Notes: generated by a model not told the origin, from the sequence alone. Shown: positions 27,329-35,895, counted from the stretch's first letter. The stretch is DNA of 64,000 nt from Streptomyces sp. NRRL F-6131 (GCA_000719695.1 JOHN01000020.1:52863-116862); one strand, 5' to 3'. Numbers and translations are program-made.

Positions 27329-28420
27329 ATGCGCCCTCGCGTCTTCTGCGGTATCGCGGCCGCCGTCGCCCTGTTCGCCACGGCTTGTACCAGCGGCGGT
27401 GACGGGAGCGGGGACAGCACGAACGGCGGCGGGAGCGCACAGGCGTCCGCCGCCGGTGCTTTCCCGGTCAAGGTGGTCGACTGCGCGGGCAAGGAGACGA
27501 CGGTCAAGCAGGCGCCGAAGAAGATCGTCACCACCGACGCGGCCGGCCTGGAGATGCTGCTCCAGCTCGGGGCCGGGGACCGGGTCATCGGGACCGGGTT
27601 CCCGCCCGGCAAGGGCAGCCTGCCGGCCGCCGTCGCCGAGCAGGGCGCCAAGGTGCCGGTGCTCGGTGACACCCTGATCCCCAAGGAGAAGCTGCTCGGT
27701 TCCGGTGGTGACCTCTACGTGGACACCTTCGGGCCGATGCCGATGATGGGCGCGGCGGGCGCCGGGCCGACCGAGGAGGAGCTCAAGGCGGTCGGCCTGC
27801 AGCACGTGCTGCTGCTCTCCACCGCCTGCGCCAGTGGCCCCAAGGCCGCCCCGGGCGCGCGCACCGACCTGGCCGCCGTGGTGGAGGACGTCCGCCGCCT
27901 GGGCGCGGTCACCGGGACGGCGGCCCGCGCCGAGGAGCTGGTCGGCGCGATGGACCGGCAGATCACCGAGGTCAAGAACGCCACCGCGGGCGTACCGGAG
28001 GCGCAGCGTCCCGGGTACTTCCTCTTCGACTTCGACGCCGGTACAAAGCAACCGATGGCCGTCTGCGGCAAGCAGATCGCCAACGCGGTGATCACCCTGG
28101 CCGGTGCGCGCAACGTGTTCGCCGACTGCGACGCCGACTTCCGGCCCGTCTCCTGGGAGGACGTGGTGGCGAAGAACCCGGACTGGATCCAGCTCGCCGT
28201 GCGCAACCGCGGCAGCGAGGAGGCCAACCGCAAGGCCTTCGACGAGGCCGAGGCGTTCCTCAAGGGCTTCCCGGCGACCCAGGGGCTGAAGGCCGTGCAG
28301 GAGGGGCACTTCCTGCGGATCGGCTCGGAGGTCACCACGATCGCCGGGATCCGCAACGCCGACACCGTGCGGCAGATCGCCGCGACCGTCCACCCGACGC
28401 TCGTCAAGAGCGGGCAGTAG
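27329..28420 (+). CDS. Metal/cobalamin-type ABC transporter substrate-binding lipoprotein
   Basis: 363 aa; AGGAGAG lies 7 nt before the ATG. A lipoprotein signal ends in ATAC with lipid-modified Cys20, then a Gly/Ser linker and a type III binding fold: FPVKVVDCAGKETTV, KKIVTTDAAGLEMLLQLGAG, DRVIGTGF, the backbone helix (TAARAEELVGAMDRQI) and a second lobe ending IAGIRNADTVRQIAATVHP. This family binds Fe-siderophores, heme, cobalamin or, in actinobacteria, a proposed F420-0 precursor. First gene of a three-gene importer. Confidence 0.9.
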   Translation: MRPRVFCGIAAAVALFATACTSGGDGSGDSTNGGGSAQASAAGAFPVKVVDCAGKETTVKQAPKKIVTTDAAGLEMLLQLGAGDRVIGTGFPPGKGSLPAAVAEQGAKVPVLGDTLIPKEKLLGSGGDLYVDTFGPMPMMGAAGAGPTEEELKAVGLQHVLLLSTACASGPKAAPGARTDLAAVVEDVRRLGAVTGTAARAEELVGAMDRQITEVKNATAGVPEAQRPGYFLFDFDAGTKQPMAVCGKQIANAVITLAGARNVFADCDADFRPVSWEDVVAKNPDWIQLAVRNRGSEEANRKAFDEAEAFLKGFPATQGLKAVQEGHFLRIGSEVTTIAGIRNADTVRQIAATVHPTLVKSGQ

Positions 28421-28423
28421 GCC

Positions 28424-29605
28424 GTGGTCCGGGCCACCACCGACGCGGCCGGCGTCGACGCCGACTCCGGTGCCGATCCCGGTAACGACCTCGGCTCCGG
28501 TACCGACCTCGGCGCCGACACCGACACCGACACCGGCACCGGCGCCGCGCGGCGCAAACGCGTCCGCGCGTTGCGCGCCGGACCGCTCGCCGCCGTGCTC
28601 ACCGCGGCCCTGGTGGTCGCGCTGACCGCCGCCGTCTCGCTCGGTTCGGTCGACATCCCGCCCGGCGAGGTGTGGTCGGTGGTCGGCCGCCGGCTCACCG
28701 GGCAGCATCCGGCCCCCGGCACCCGCGACCTCATCGTCTGGCAACTGCGCGTCCCCCGCGCCCTGCTGGCGGCGGCGGTGGGGGCCGGGCTCGGCCTGGT
28801 CGGCACCGCCGTGCAGGCCCTGGTCCGCAACCCGCTCGCCGACCCGTACCTGCTCGGCATCTCCTCCGGGGCCTCGCTCGGCGCGGTGGGCGTGATCGTC
28901 CTCGGCACCGGGCTCGGCCTGGAGCTGACCGTCGGCGGGATCGCCGGGCTCACCGTCTCGGTGGCGGCCTTCCTCGGCGCGCTGGCCGCGTTCTCCCTGG
29001 TCTGGCTGCTGGCCCGGCGCGGCGGCGGGTTCTCCCCGCTGCGCCTGGTGCTGGCCGGCATCGGCATCGGCCAGTTCCTCACCGGCCTGACCAGCTACCT
29101 CGTGCTCCAGACCGGTGACGAGCAGCAGACCCGCGGCGTGCTGTTCTGGCTGATGGGCAGCCTGAGCGGCGCCACCTGGGGCCAACTGGCCGTCCCCGCC
29201 GCCGCCGTGCTCCTCGGACTGGTGCTGCTCCAGGGCCGCGCCCGGGGGCTGAACGCCATGCTGATGGGCGACGAGACGGCGGCCGGGCTCGGCGTGGACG
29301 TGGTCCGGCTGCGCCGCGAGATCTTCGCCGTCACCAGTGTGCTCACCGGTGTGCTGGTCGCCGTCTCCGGGGCGATCGGCTTCGTCGGCCTGATGGTCCC
29401 GCACGTGTGCCGGCTGCTGGTCGGCGGCGACCACCGCCGGCTGCTGCCGCTGTCCGCCCTCACCGGCGCGGTCCTGCTGGTCGTCGTCGACCTGATCGCC
29501 CGCACCGCGCTCGACGGCCAGGAGGTGCCGATCGGCGTGGTCACCGCACTGCTCGGCGCGCCCACCCTGCTCTACCTGCTGGACCGACGACTGGAGCGGA
29601 ATTGA
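28424..29605 (+). CDS. FecCD-type ABC permease
   Basis: 393 aa from GTG 28424, 3 bp after the previous stop. An Asp/Gly/Thr-rich N-terminal tail (about 45 aa, partly DT/GT repeats) precedes the first membrane helix. The FecCD signature is clear: VWQLRVPRALLAAAVGAGLG, VQALVRNPLADPYLLGISSG, then LMGSLSGATW and FVGLMVPHVCRLLVGGDHR near the coupling helix. About nine to ten membrane segments, as expected. It forms the channel with the downstream ATPase and receives substrate from the lipoprotein. The stop overlaps the next TTG start. Confidence 0.93.
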   Translation: MVRATTDAAGVDADSGADPGNDLGSGTDLGADTDTDTGTGAARRKRVRALRAGPLAAVLTAALVVALTAAVSLGSVDIPPGEVWSVVGRRLTGQHPAPGTRDLIVWQLRVPRALLAAAVGAGLGLVGTAVQALVRNPLADPYLLGISSGASLGAVGVIVLGTGLGLELTVGGIAGLTVSVAAFLGALAAFSLVWLLARRGGGFSPLRLVLAGIGIGQFLTGLTSYLVLQTGDEQQTRGVLFWLMGSLSGATWGQLAVPAAAVLLGLVLLQGRARGLNAMLMGDETAAGLGVDVVRLRREIFAVTSVLTGVLVAVSGAIGFVGLMVPHVCRLLVGGDHRRLLPLSALTGAVLLVVVDLIARTALDGQEVPIGVVTALLGAPTLLYLLDRRLERN

Positions 29606-30675
29606 GAATCGCCGTCGAAGACCTGAGCGTCGCCCTCGCCGGGCGGACCGTGGTGGCCGGTGTCCACCTGGTCGCCAAGGAGGGCGAGATCGCCGGCCTG
29701 GTCGGTCCCAACGGCAGCGGCAAGTCCAGTCTGCTGCGCACCGTCTACCGGCATCTGCGGCCGAGCGCCGGACGGGTGCTGCTGGCCGGCCGGGAACTGT
29801 CGGAGCTGAGTCCGGCGGAGTCCGCCCGGCACATCGGGGCCCTGCCCCAGGAGCGCGGCGGTGACTTCGAGTTGACCGTCCGCGAGGTGGTGGCGATGGG
29901 CCGCACCCCGTACAAGCGGGCGTTCGCCAAGGACGACGCCGAGGACCACCGGCTGGTGGCCGAGGCGCTGACCAGGGTCGGCATGGCGCACGCGCCGGAC
30001 CGCCGGTTCGCCCAGCTCTCCGGCGGCGAGCGTCAACGGGTGCTGCTGGCGCGGGCGTTGGCGCAGCAGCCGGACGTCCTGGTGCTGGACGAGCCGACCA
30101 ACCACCTGGACGTCCGGCACCAGGTGGAACTGCTCGCCCTGCTGCGCGAGCAGCGCCGCACCACCCTGGTCGCGCTGCACGACCTGAACGCGGCCGCCTC
30201 GGTCTGCGACCGGCTGCACGTGCTGCACCGGGGCACGCTCGTCGCCTCCGGGGAACCGCGGGAGGTGCTGACCCCCGAACTGCTCGCCGAGGTGTTCGGG
30301 GTGCGGGCCGCGGTGGTCGAACACCCGCTCACCGGCGACCCGTTGATCGCCTTCGACCACCGCACACCGGCCGGCGCCCCGGACCCGGGGGTGCCGGGTC
30401 CGGCGCGCCGGCCGGTGGGGGAGGGGGCCGGTGTGGTGCCGGCGGCTGCCGTCTCGGCAGTGCCGGACCCGACGCCGGTCGTGGCCGCCGCCGGGGTCAA
30501 GGCCCCCGCCGTCGCGGCGACTTCGGTTCCGGCTGTGACCTCGGTTCCGATCGTGCCTGCGGCACACGTCGTGCCTGCGGCACCCGTCGTGCCTTCGGTA
30601 CCGGCCGCGGCCCCCGCCCCGGCCGGATTCCCGGCATCGGCCTCCGTGACGGTGGAACGTCAGGAGGTCTCGTAG
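29602..30675 (+). CDS. ABC transporter ATPase with long C-terminal tail
   Basis: 357 aa from TTG 29602, overlapping the permease stop (TTGA); earlier in-frame codons would run far into the permease gene. Walker A GPNGSGKS (35-42), signature LSGGE (139-143), Walker B VLVLDEP with D163-E164, and H-loop His193 are intact. The catalytic part ends near residue 265, the normal family length. A further 90 residues of Ala/Val/Pro repeats (VPAVTSVPIVP, VVPAAPVVPSVPAAAP) follow and overlap by 16 bp the 3' end of the opposite isocyanide synthase gene. The tail may be a by-product of lost termination or a flexible extension. Confidence 0.93.
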   Translation: MRIAVEDLSVALAGRTVVAGVHLVAKEGEIAGLVGPNGSGKSSLLRTVYRHLRPSAGRVLLAGRELSELSPAESARHIGALPQERGGDFELTVREVVAMGRTPYKRAFAKDDAEDHRLVAEALTRVGMAHAPDRRFAQLSGGERQRVLLARALAQQPDVLVLDEPTNHLDVRHQVELLALLREQRRTTLVALHDLNAAASVCDRLHVLHRGTLVASGEPREVLTPELLAEVFGVRAAVVEHPLTGDPLIAFDHRTPAGAPDPGVPGPARRPVGEGAGVVPAAAVSAVPDPTPVVAAAGVKAPAVAATSVPAVTSVPIVPAAHVVPAAPVVPSVPAAAPAPAGFPASASVTVERQEVS

Positions 30676-31655
30676 TGGCTCGGACGGCCGTTGCGCTCGA
30701 CCAGTCGGCCGACCTTCGCGGCCTCCTCGCTGCGCAGCAACTCCCATTCGCCGTCCGGGCGGTGCAGCACCGAGGAGTGCCACGGGGTCATCCACATGTC
30801 GGTGTGCTCCAGCAGGCGGATGCCGAACTTCAGCACACCGACCTTCTGCGGGTGGATGGAGAGCCGGAACGAGCGGGGGTGCTGCTCGGCGATCAGGTCG
30901 CCCCAGGCGCGGCTGCGCTGGATGACGCCGTAGGCGCGCTGGCGGCAGTCCTTCTGGAGGGCGGACTTGGTGCCGGTCCAGCCGAAGGTGTCCTCGGTGA
31001 GGAAGCGGGTGATGCCGCGATAGAGCTTGGCGGTCTCCTCGTCGGTCAGCACCTGCTCGCGCAGCTCCTCCTTGGTGGGCGCGTACTGGGCGTGCACCCG
31101 GGCGCGCTTCTCGTCGAAGGGCAGGTCGCCGAGGACGGCCCGCAGGTCGAAGGTGTCGAGGTTGGTCAGGCCCTCGCGCTCGATCAGGGCGGACAACTCG
31201 TCGGAGTACTGGTCGATGTGGTCGTCGGGGACGTGGATGAGGTCGCCGAAGATGTGGCCGTCGGAGCAGATCAGGATCTTGGCGCCGGGCGCGTAGAGTT
31301 TGCCGATCTCCTCGGCGAGCCCGTTGAGGAAGGTGAGCGACAGCCGCTCGCCCTCGTCGGGCAGGTGGCCGAGCACCTTGGCGAGGTTGGGCGACTTGCA
31401 GGGGAAGCCGGGCAGGGTGAAGAGGATCGGGTCCCCGGCGTTGATGAAGTCCGCCAGCTGCTCCAGCTGGAGCGGGAAGTCGGCGGGCGCGGCGTCGACG
31501 TCCGGATCGGACGCGCGGCGGTGCGGCAGGAGCAGGTCGAGGATCTCGGCGGAGAGCCGGGCCACGGTCTGCTGGTCGGGTGCGGTGTAGTCGGTGCCGG
31601 TGCTCTCGTTGCTGTCGGCCTGGGAGTTGCTGGTGACGGTGCCGGCGGGCGGCAT
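30660..31655 (-). CDS. Isocyanide (isonitrile) synthase, DIT1/PvcA family
   Basis: 331 aa; the ATG at 31655 has GGAGG 6 nt upstream, better than an upstream in-frame codon at 31703. Family motifs are clear: FTLPGFPCKSPNLAKVLG (79-96), LPDEGERLSLTFLNGL, and ICSDGHIFGD (129-138). PvcA/IsnA-type enzymes convert the amino group of Tyr or Trp into an isonitrile using ribulose-5-phosphate carbon. Here it is the last gene of a minus-strand operon with an MFS exporter and a P450, so the product is probably an oxidised aromatic isonitrile. A PvcB/IsnB-type iron-oxoglutarate oxygenase is missing; the P450 may take its place, as in yeast DIT1-DIT2. Amino-acid substrate is not deducible. Confidence 0.9.
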   Translation of the reverse strand: MPPAGTVTSNSQADSNESTGTDYTAPDQQTVARLSAEILDLLLPHRRASDPDVDAAPADFPLQLEQLADFINAGDPILFTLPGFPCKSPNLAKVLGHLPDEGERLSLTFLNGLAEEIGKLYAPGAKILICSDGHIFGDLIHVPDDHIDQYSDELSALIEREGLTNLDTFDLRAVLGDLPFDEKRARVHAQYAPTKEELREQVLTDEETAKLYRGITRFLTEDTFGWTGTKSALQKDCRQRAYGVIQRSRAWGDLIAEQHPRSFRLSIHPQKVGVLKFGIRLLEHTDMWMTPWHSSVLHRPDGEWELLRSEEAAKVGRLVERNGRPSHYETS

Positions 31656-31784
31656 GGTGGTCCTCCACGGAACGGTGAACGGGCTTCGGGCAGGCGGAGC
31701 CACGCCCCGGCGGCGGTCGCCGGGACGCTGTGGTGGATGCAGGGAGACGCGTCGGGGGGTCCTCGGGCGGATCCGGGGGAGCGG

Positions 31785-33146
31785 TCAGTTCCGCCGGTCG
31801 TAGGCGACCGGCAGCCGGTTCACCCCGCGGGCGAGGACGGCGGGCACCCAGGCGAGCGAGTCGATCTCCTCGCCCTCGGCGACGGACGGGCGCAGCCCGG
31901 GCAGCCGGGTGAGCAGGGTGCCGATGGCGATCTGGAGTTCGGCCCGGGCCAGCGAGGCGCCGGGGCAGAAGTGGATGCCGTGGCCGAAGGCCAGATGGGC
32001 GTTGGGGGAGCGGTCGAAGTCCAGGACGTCGGTGTCCGGGAACTGCTCCTCGTCGCGGTTGGCGGCGCCGAGCGAGACGATCACCGAGTCACCGGCCGGC
32101 ACGGTGGTGCCGTACAGGTCGCTGTCCGCGGCGAAGAACCGCCAGGTGGTGAGCTCGAACGCGCCGTCGTAGCGCAGGAGTTCCTCGATCGCCCGGCTGA
32201 GCAGGCCCGGCTCGGCGGTCGGCGTGTCCGGGTCGAGGCTCGCGCGCAGCCGGTCGAGCTGGTCCGGGTGGCGCAGCAGGGTGATCAGCATGGTGGTGAT
32301 CTGGTTGGTGACCGGCTCCTGGCCGGCGACCAGCAGCTGGAACACCATGGAGGCGAGCTCCTCGGGGCTCAGCTCGCCGGCGTCGCAGGCGGCGACGAGC
32401 CGGCCGAGCAGGTCCACGTCGGTCCCGGCGGGGTCGTAGGTGGCGCGCTTGTGCGCGACCACGTCCGCGATGTAGGTCTGCAGGCCGCGCAGCCGGCCCT
32501 CGTACGCCGGTCGGCCCGGGTCCTGCGGGCCGACCGGTTGCACCACCTTGCCCCAGTCGCGGTCGAAGCGCACCGCCAGCTCCTGCGGCAGGCCGATCAC
32601 CTCGGCCAGCACCCGGAACGGATAGTGGGCGGCGAAGCCCTCCACCAGGTCGGTGCCGCCGGCCGGTGAGGTCGGCGGCAGCTCGTCGATCAGGGCGTCG
32701 GCCAGCTCCTGGAGGCGCGGGCGCAGCGACTCCACCCGGCGCGGGGCGAAGGCGTCCAGGACGAGCTTGCGCATCGTGGTGTGCTTCGGCGGGTCCTGGT
32801 GCAGCAGGTGCACCTGGAGCTGGGAGTGCTGCGGCTCGGGCATGATCGAGGCGAGCTTGCGCCAGTCCTCGTTGCCGAGGTCGTGGTTCTTGCCGAGGCG
32901 CGGGTCGTTGAGCGCCGCGTGCGCGGCCTTGTAGCCGGTGACCAGCCAGGCGCCGACGCCGCTCGGGAACGTCACCCGGTGGACCGGGCCGGCCGCCCGC
33001 ATCCGCCGGTACAGCGGGTAGGGGTCGCTCTTGTACTCCTGACCGAACAGCGGTATCGGATCGGGGAGTTCGTCGTAGCCGAACGGGCAGCGGGCCCCGT
33101 CCGGCGTCTCGCCCGCCGCGGTCGGGTCGTGGACGGTGTCGGTCAT
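31785..33146 (-). CDS. Cytochrome P450 of the isocyanide operon
   Basis: 453 aa; ATG 33146 with GGAGGA 9 nt upstream. Heme loop FGHGIHFCPGASLARAE with Cys394, ExxR at E322-R325, and meander FDRSPNAHLAF are all present. The I-helix reads AGQEPVT (274-280): the acid E277 is kept but the following Thr that normally helps O2 activation is Pro278. Such P450s often do coupling or other non-standard oxidations. Placed between the exporter and the isocyanide synthase, 57 and 129 bp from them. It probably oxidises or couples the isonitrile product, replacing the second enzyme seen in other isonitrile pathways. Soluble, needs a ferredoxin encoded elsewhere. Confidence 0.95.
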   Translation of the reverse strand: MTDTVHDPTAAGETPDGARCPFGYDELPDPIPLFGQEYKSDPYPLYRRMRAAGPVHRVTFPSGVGAWLVTGYKAAHAALNDPRLGKNHDLGNEDWRKLASIMPEPQHSQLQVHLLHQDPPKHTTMRKLVLDAFAPRRVESLRPRLQELADALIDELPPTSPAGGTDLVEGFAAHYPFRVLAEVIGLPQELAVRFDRDWGKVVQPVGPQDPGRPAYEGRLRGLQTYIADVVAHKRATYDPAGTDVDLLGRLVAACDAGELSPEELASMVFQLLVAGQEPVTNQITTMLITLLRHPDQLDRLRASLDPDTPTAEPGLLSRAIEELLRYDGAFELTTWRFFAADSDLYGTTVPAGDSVIVSLGAANRDEEQFPDTDVLDFDRSPNAHLAFGHGIHFCPGASLARAELQIAIGTLLTRLPGLRPSVAEGEEIDSLAWVPAVLARGVNRLPVAYDRRN

Positions 33147-33202
33147 TGCGGATGTTCCTCCGGTAAGGATCTGCCGTGCGTAGGGACAGGTGTGACGGTC
33201 GG

Positions 33203-34657
33203 TCACACGCGGCTGCGGATCGTCCGGTTGGTTCCGGTGGTGCTCCCGCCGCCGGTGGCGCCGCCGGGGGCGGCGTCCTTGGTGCGGTTGGTGCGGTGGT
33301 GCAGGGTCAGCAGGGTGACGGCGAGGACGGCGGCGATTCCGGCGAGGGTGAGCCCGGCCCGGGTGCCGGCCACCTCGGTGGCTCCGTAGAGGGTGGCGGC
33401 GGTGCCCAGCGCGGGGCCGAGCGCGAAGCCCAGGCTGCGGGCCAGTTGGACGGCCGAGCCGGCGGTGGCGAGTTGGTCCGGCGGGGCGGAGGTCATCACC
33501 AGGGCCTGGACCGGTCCGCCGTTGAGGCCCATGCCGACGCCGGCCACCGCGAGCCGCCAGGCGATGTCGACCGGCGTCCAGTCGGTGTCCACGGGGACGA
33601 GCAGCAGCAGGCCGAACGCGGTCACGGCGGCGCCGGTCAGCGCCGTCGGGCGGGCGCCCCAGCGGTCCGCGAGCCGACCGCCGAACCGGCCGGCCACCAC
33701 CATGCCGAGCGGGAACGCCAGCATGGTGAGGGCGGTCTCGGTGGCGCTCTCACCGTCGTCCCGGCGCAGGTACTGGGCGAGCAGGTAGTGGTTGGCGGCG
33801 AAGCCGGCGGCGAGCGCCAGCACCGAGCCGTTGACGGCGGCGGTGCCGGAGGCGCGCAGCACACCGGCGACCGGCCGGCCGCCGGGGCGGCGCAGCCAGA
33901 ACAGCACCAGCGGCACGGAGGGCAGGGTGAGCAGCAGCCAGAGCGGCGCGTCCGGGGCCAGGGTGAGGCCGAGCAGCACGGCGGCCACCGCCGAGCCGAT
34001 CAGCGCGGCGTCGCCGAGCGAGCCGCGGTCGGGCAGCCGCAGCCGCTTGCCGCCGCGCGGGGCGTCCCGGTGGGCGATCAGCCAGGCGGCGAGGCAGATC
34101 GGCAGCTTGACGAGGAAGATCGCCCGCCAGCCGACGTGGTCCAGCAGCAGGCCGCCGATGACCGGGCCGGTGACGGCGCCGAGCGGTCCGAGGGTGGCCG
34201 GCACGCTCATCGCGCGGCCGCGCAGCTCGGGGCGGACGGCGGTGGCCGCGAGGACCGGCATCAGTACGAACAGCACGGCGCCGAAGGCTCCTTGGGCGAG
34301 GCGGGCGGCGATCAGCCAGCTCGCCCAGGGTGCGACGGCGGCCAGTGCGCTGCACAGCGCGAAGCAGCCGACGGACAGCAGCAGGGCCGCGCGCAGGCCG
34401 ACTTGGTCCAGCCACCGCCCGGCGGGCAGCAACAGGGCCACCAGGGGGAGCTGGTAGCCGAGCACGGCCCACTGGGCGGTGGTGGGGGAGACGTCGAGGG
34501 CGTCGGCGATGTCGGTGAGCGCGAGATTGACGACGTTCATGTCGAGCATCGCAACGAAGGAGATCAGGCCCGCGGCGAAGACCAGGCTCCAACGGTCCTC
34601 CGCCCGGACCGGGCCGTCACCCGACGTACTGGTGGCGGGCGACTGCTGCGCTGCCAT
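33203..34657 (-). CDS. MFS exporter, DHA2 (EmrB/QacA) type
   Basis: 484 aa; ATG 34657 with GGAGGA 6 nt upstream. Helices and motifs fit the drug:H+ antiporter-2 group: FVAMLDMNVVNLALTDIADAL in helix 1, AGRWLDQVGLR as motif A, and a motif C-like GPLGAVTGPVIGGLLLD in helix 5. About 13-14 membrane helices are visible, and the C-terminus is a Gly/Thr-rich tail. It is first in the operon with the P450 and isocyanide synthase, so product efflux and self-protection is the likely role. Confidence 0.93.
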   Translation of the reverse strand: MAAQQSPATSTSGDGPVRAEDRWSLVFAAGLISFVAMLDMNVVNLALTDIADALDVSPTTAQWAVLGYQLPLVALLLPAGRWLDQVGLRAALLLSVGCFALCSALAAVAPWASWLIAARLAQGAFGAVLFVLMPVLAATAVRPELRGRAMSVPATLGPLGAVTGPVIGGLLLDHVGWRAIFLVKLPICLAAWLIAHRDAPRGGKRLRLPDRGSLGDAALIGSAVAAVLLGLTLAPDAPLWLLLTLPSVPLVLFWLRRPGGRPVAGVLRASGTAAVNGSVLALAAGFAANHYLLAQYLRRDDGESATETALTMLAFPLGMVVAGRFGGRLADRWGARPTALTGAAVTAFGLLLLVPVDTDWTPVDIAWRLAVAGVGMGLNGGPVQALVMTSAPPDQLATAGSAVQLARSLGFALGPALGTAATLYGATEVAGTRAGLTLAGIAAVLAVTLLTLHHRTNRTKDAAPGGATGGGSTTGTNRTIRSRV

Positions 34658-34836
34658 GGGTCATCCTCCGTTCCCCCGTGCTGTCCGGACACCACCTCGG
34701 CGGCGGCGTCCGGTACAGCAGTCGGAGACACCGGCGCTCGAGTTCCGAACAGGTGGGGGATTTTTATGGCTTGGCCGGATCATGACCACGGTGGCCGATC
34801 TTGCTCGCCCCCTGGGCGGCGCCCGCGGGTCGGCGG

Positions 34837-34906
34837 CTGACACCTGACAGCTGACAGCTGACGGCTGACAAATGACAGATAACAGATAACAGATGACGGA
34901 TGACAG
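34837..34906. repeat. Ten-copy heptamer array
   Basis: Ten consecutive 7-bp units with consensus (C/A)TGACAG, exact period throughout, including CTGACAG, ATGACAG and ATAACAG forms. Two inverted copies (CTGTCAT, CCGTCAT) follow at 34917-34930. Confidence 0.93.
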
Positions 34907-34931
34907 ATTTTGTCATCTGTCATCCGTCATC
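34892..34931 (-). terminator. 16-bp stem hairpin after the ECF sigma gene
   Basis: Perfect inverted repeat 34892-34907 with 34916-34931, loop of 8 nt. It starts 42 bp after the sigma-factor stop on the minus strand and is made from the heptamer array and its inverted copies. Confidence 0.75.
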
Positions 34932-34973
34932 GATGTCGGGCGTCCGGCCCCGCCGCTCCGGGGGCTCGCCGCC

Positions 34974-35561
34974 TCAGCAGGCGGCCGCCAGCTCGGCCGG
35001 CGTGCCCGGGGCCGGCTCGCCGGCCTCGGCGGCCCGCAGACGGGCGATCAGCTCCTCGCGGGCCCGGGCCACCCGGGAGCGGACGGTGCCGACCGGGCAG
35101 CCGGCCACCTCGGCGGCCTCGGCGTAGCTCAGCCCGACCACCTGGGTGAGGACGAAGGCCTCGCGCCGCTGCGCGGGCACCCGGTCCAGCAGGTCGCCGA
35201 GCGCCACGCCGTCCTCGAAGCCCGCGGCGGGCGCGGTGCCCTGCCGCTCGGCGGCCTCCTGCCAGTCCGGCAGCGCCGCGCAGCGCGGCCGGGCGGCGGC
35301 GGTGCGGTAGCGGTCGATGACGGTCCGGCGGGCGATCGACAGCAGCCAGGTGCGCGCGGAGGAGCGTCCGGCGAACCCGGGCAGGCTGCGCAGGGCGCGC
35401 AGGAAGGTCTCCTGGGCGAGGTCGTCGGCGGACTGCACATCGGTGAGGTGGGCGACGAAGCGCCACACGTCCCGCTGGGTGGCCCTCACGAACGCCTCGA
35501 CGTCGGCGGACCGCCCCTCGCGGGCGGCCAGGGCGAGGGTGGTGAGCTGCTCGTCATCCAT
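34974..35561 (-). CDS. ECF-type RNA polymerase sigma factor
   Basis: 195 aa; ATG 35561 chosen because GGGAGG lies 5 nt upstream. Region 2 (about 15-85) includes VWRFVAHLTDVQSADDLAQE and FLRALRSLPGFAGRSSARTW. Region 4 (about 125-180) includes LLDRVPAQRREAFVLTQVVG and the helix-turn-helix YAEAAEVAGCPVGTVRSRVA. No extra C-terminal domain. It is divergent from a zinc-type anti-sigma gene (55-bp spacer), which should hold it inactive, and the spacer is a natural place for an autoregulated promoter. Target genes probably include the neighbouring His/Met-rich membrane protein, but this is inference. Confidence 0.96.
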   Translation of the reverse strand: MDDEQLTTLALAAREGRSADVEAFVRATQRDVWRFVAHLTDVQSADDLAQETFLRALRSLPGFAGRSSARTWLLSIARRTVIDRYRTAAARPRCAALPDWQEAAERQGTAPAAGFEDGVALGDLLDRVPAQRREAFVLTQVVGLSYAEAAEVAGCPVGTVRSRVARAREELIARLRAAEAGEPAPGTPAELAAAC

Positions 35562-35616
35562 GGCGGCCTCCCACCCGGACGGTCCCACCTCGGAGAAGGT
35601 ACGGGACGATGGTCAT

Positions 35617-35895
35617 ATGAGATGCGAGCAACTCCGTACCGCTCTGTCCGCCCGCCTCGACGGCGAACCGGCCGGTGTGCCGGACCGTCGGCTGGACAAG
35701 CACGTCGCGCGCTGCGCGACCTGCCGGGACTGGCTGGAGCGGGCGGAGCGGCTGCGCGGACCGCTGCTCGCGGACCGGGCCGGCGGCGACCCGTCGGCGG
35801 ACTGGACGGCGAAGCTCCTCGCGCGCCTCGGCACGGAGCCGGACGGCGAGGTCGAGGACCGCCCCGGGCAGGGGGACGGCGGGCGGACGCGGTAG
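35617..35895 (+). CDS. Small soluble zinc anti-sigma factor
   Basis: 92 aa from ATG 35617, next to and divergent from the ECF sigma gene. A ZAS/zf-HC2 motif is present: Cys3, then H29-xxx-C33-xx-C36 (LDKHVARCATCRDWL). Membrane-anchored relatives carry a transmembrane helix; none is visible here and the protein ends in a short polar tail. Such soluble forms resemble RsrA-like redox-sensing anti-sigma factors in which thiols release zinc on oxidation. The HxxxCxxC motif plus an N-terminal Cys supports a thiol or metal sensor. The start overlaps nothing and has a modest purine-rich leader. Confidence 0.88.
   Translation: MRCEQLRTALSARLDGEPAGVPDRRLDKHVARCATCRDWLERAERLRGPLLADRAGGDPSADWTAKLLARLGTEPDGEVEDRPGQGDGGRTR

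Larger units (their letters stand above)
34658..34973. other. Repeat-bearing intergenic region upstream of the isocyanide operon
   Basis: 316 bp between the MFS start and the sigma-factor stop, both on the minus strand. It must contain the operon promoter; the AT-rich stretch at 34755-34790 on the MFS side is the best candidate. The distal part is a heptamer array and a hairpin. Confidence 0.6.

Noticed and set aside
30675..32669. 664-codon plus-strand frame opposite the isocyanide synthase and P450
   Set aside because: No domain; it is the complement of two clear enzymes.
34837..34931. CRISPR-like repeat array
   Set aside because: Units are 7 bp with no spacers and no cas genes nearby.
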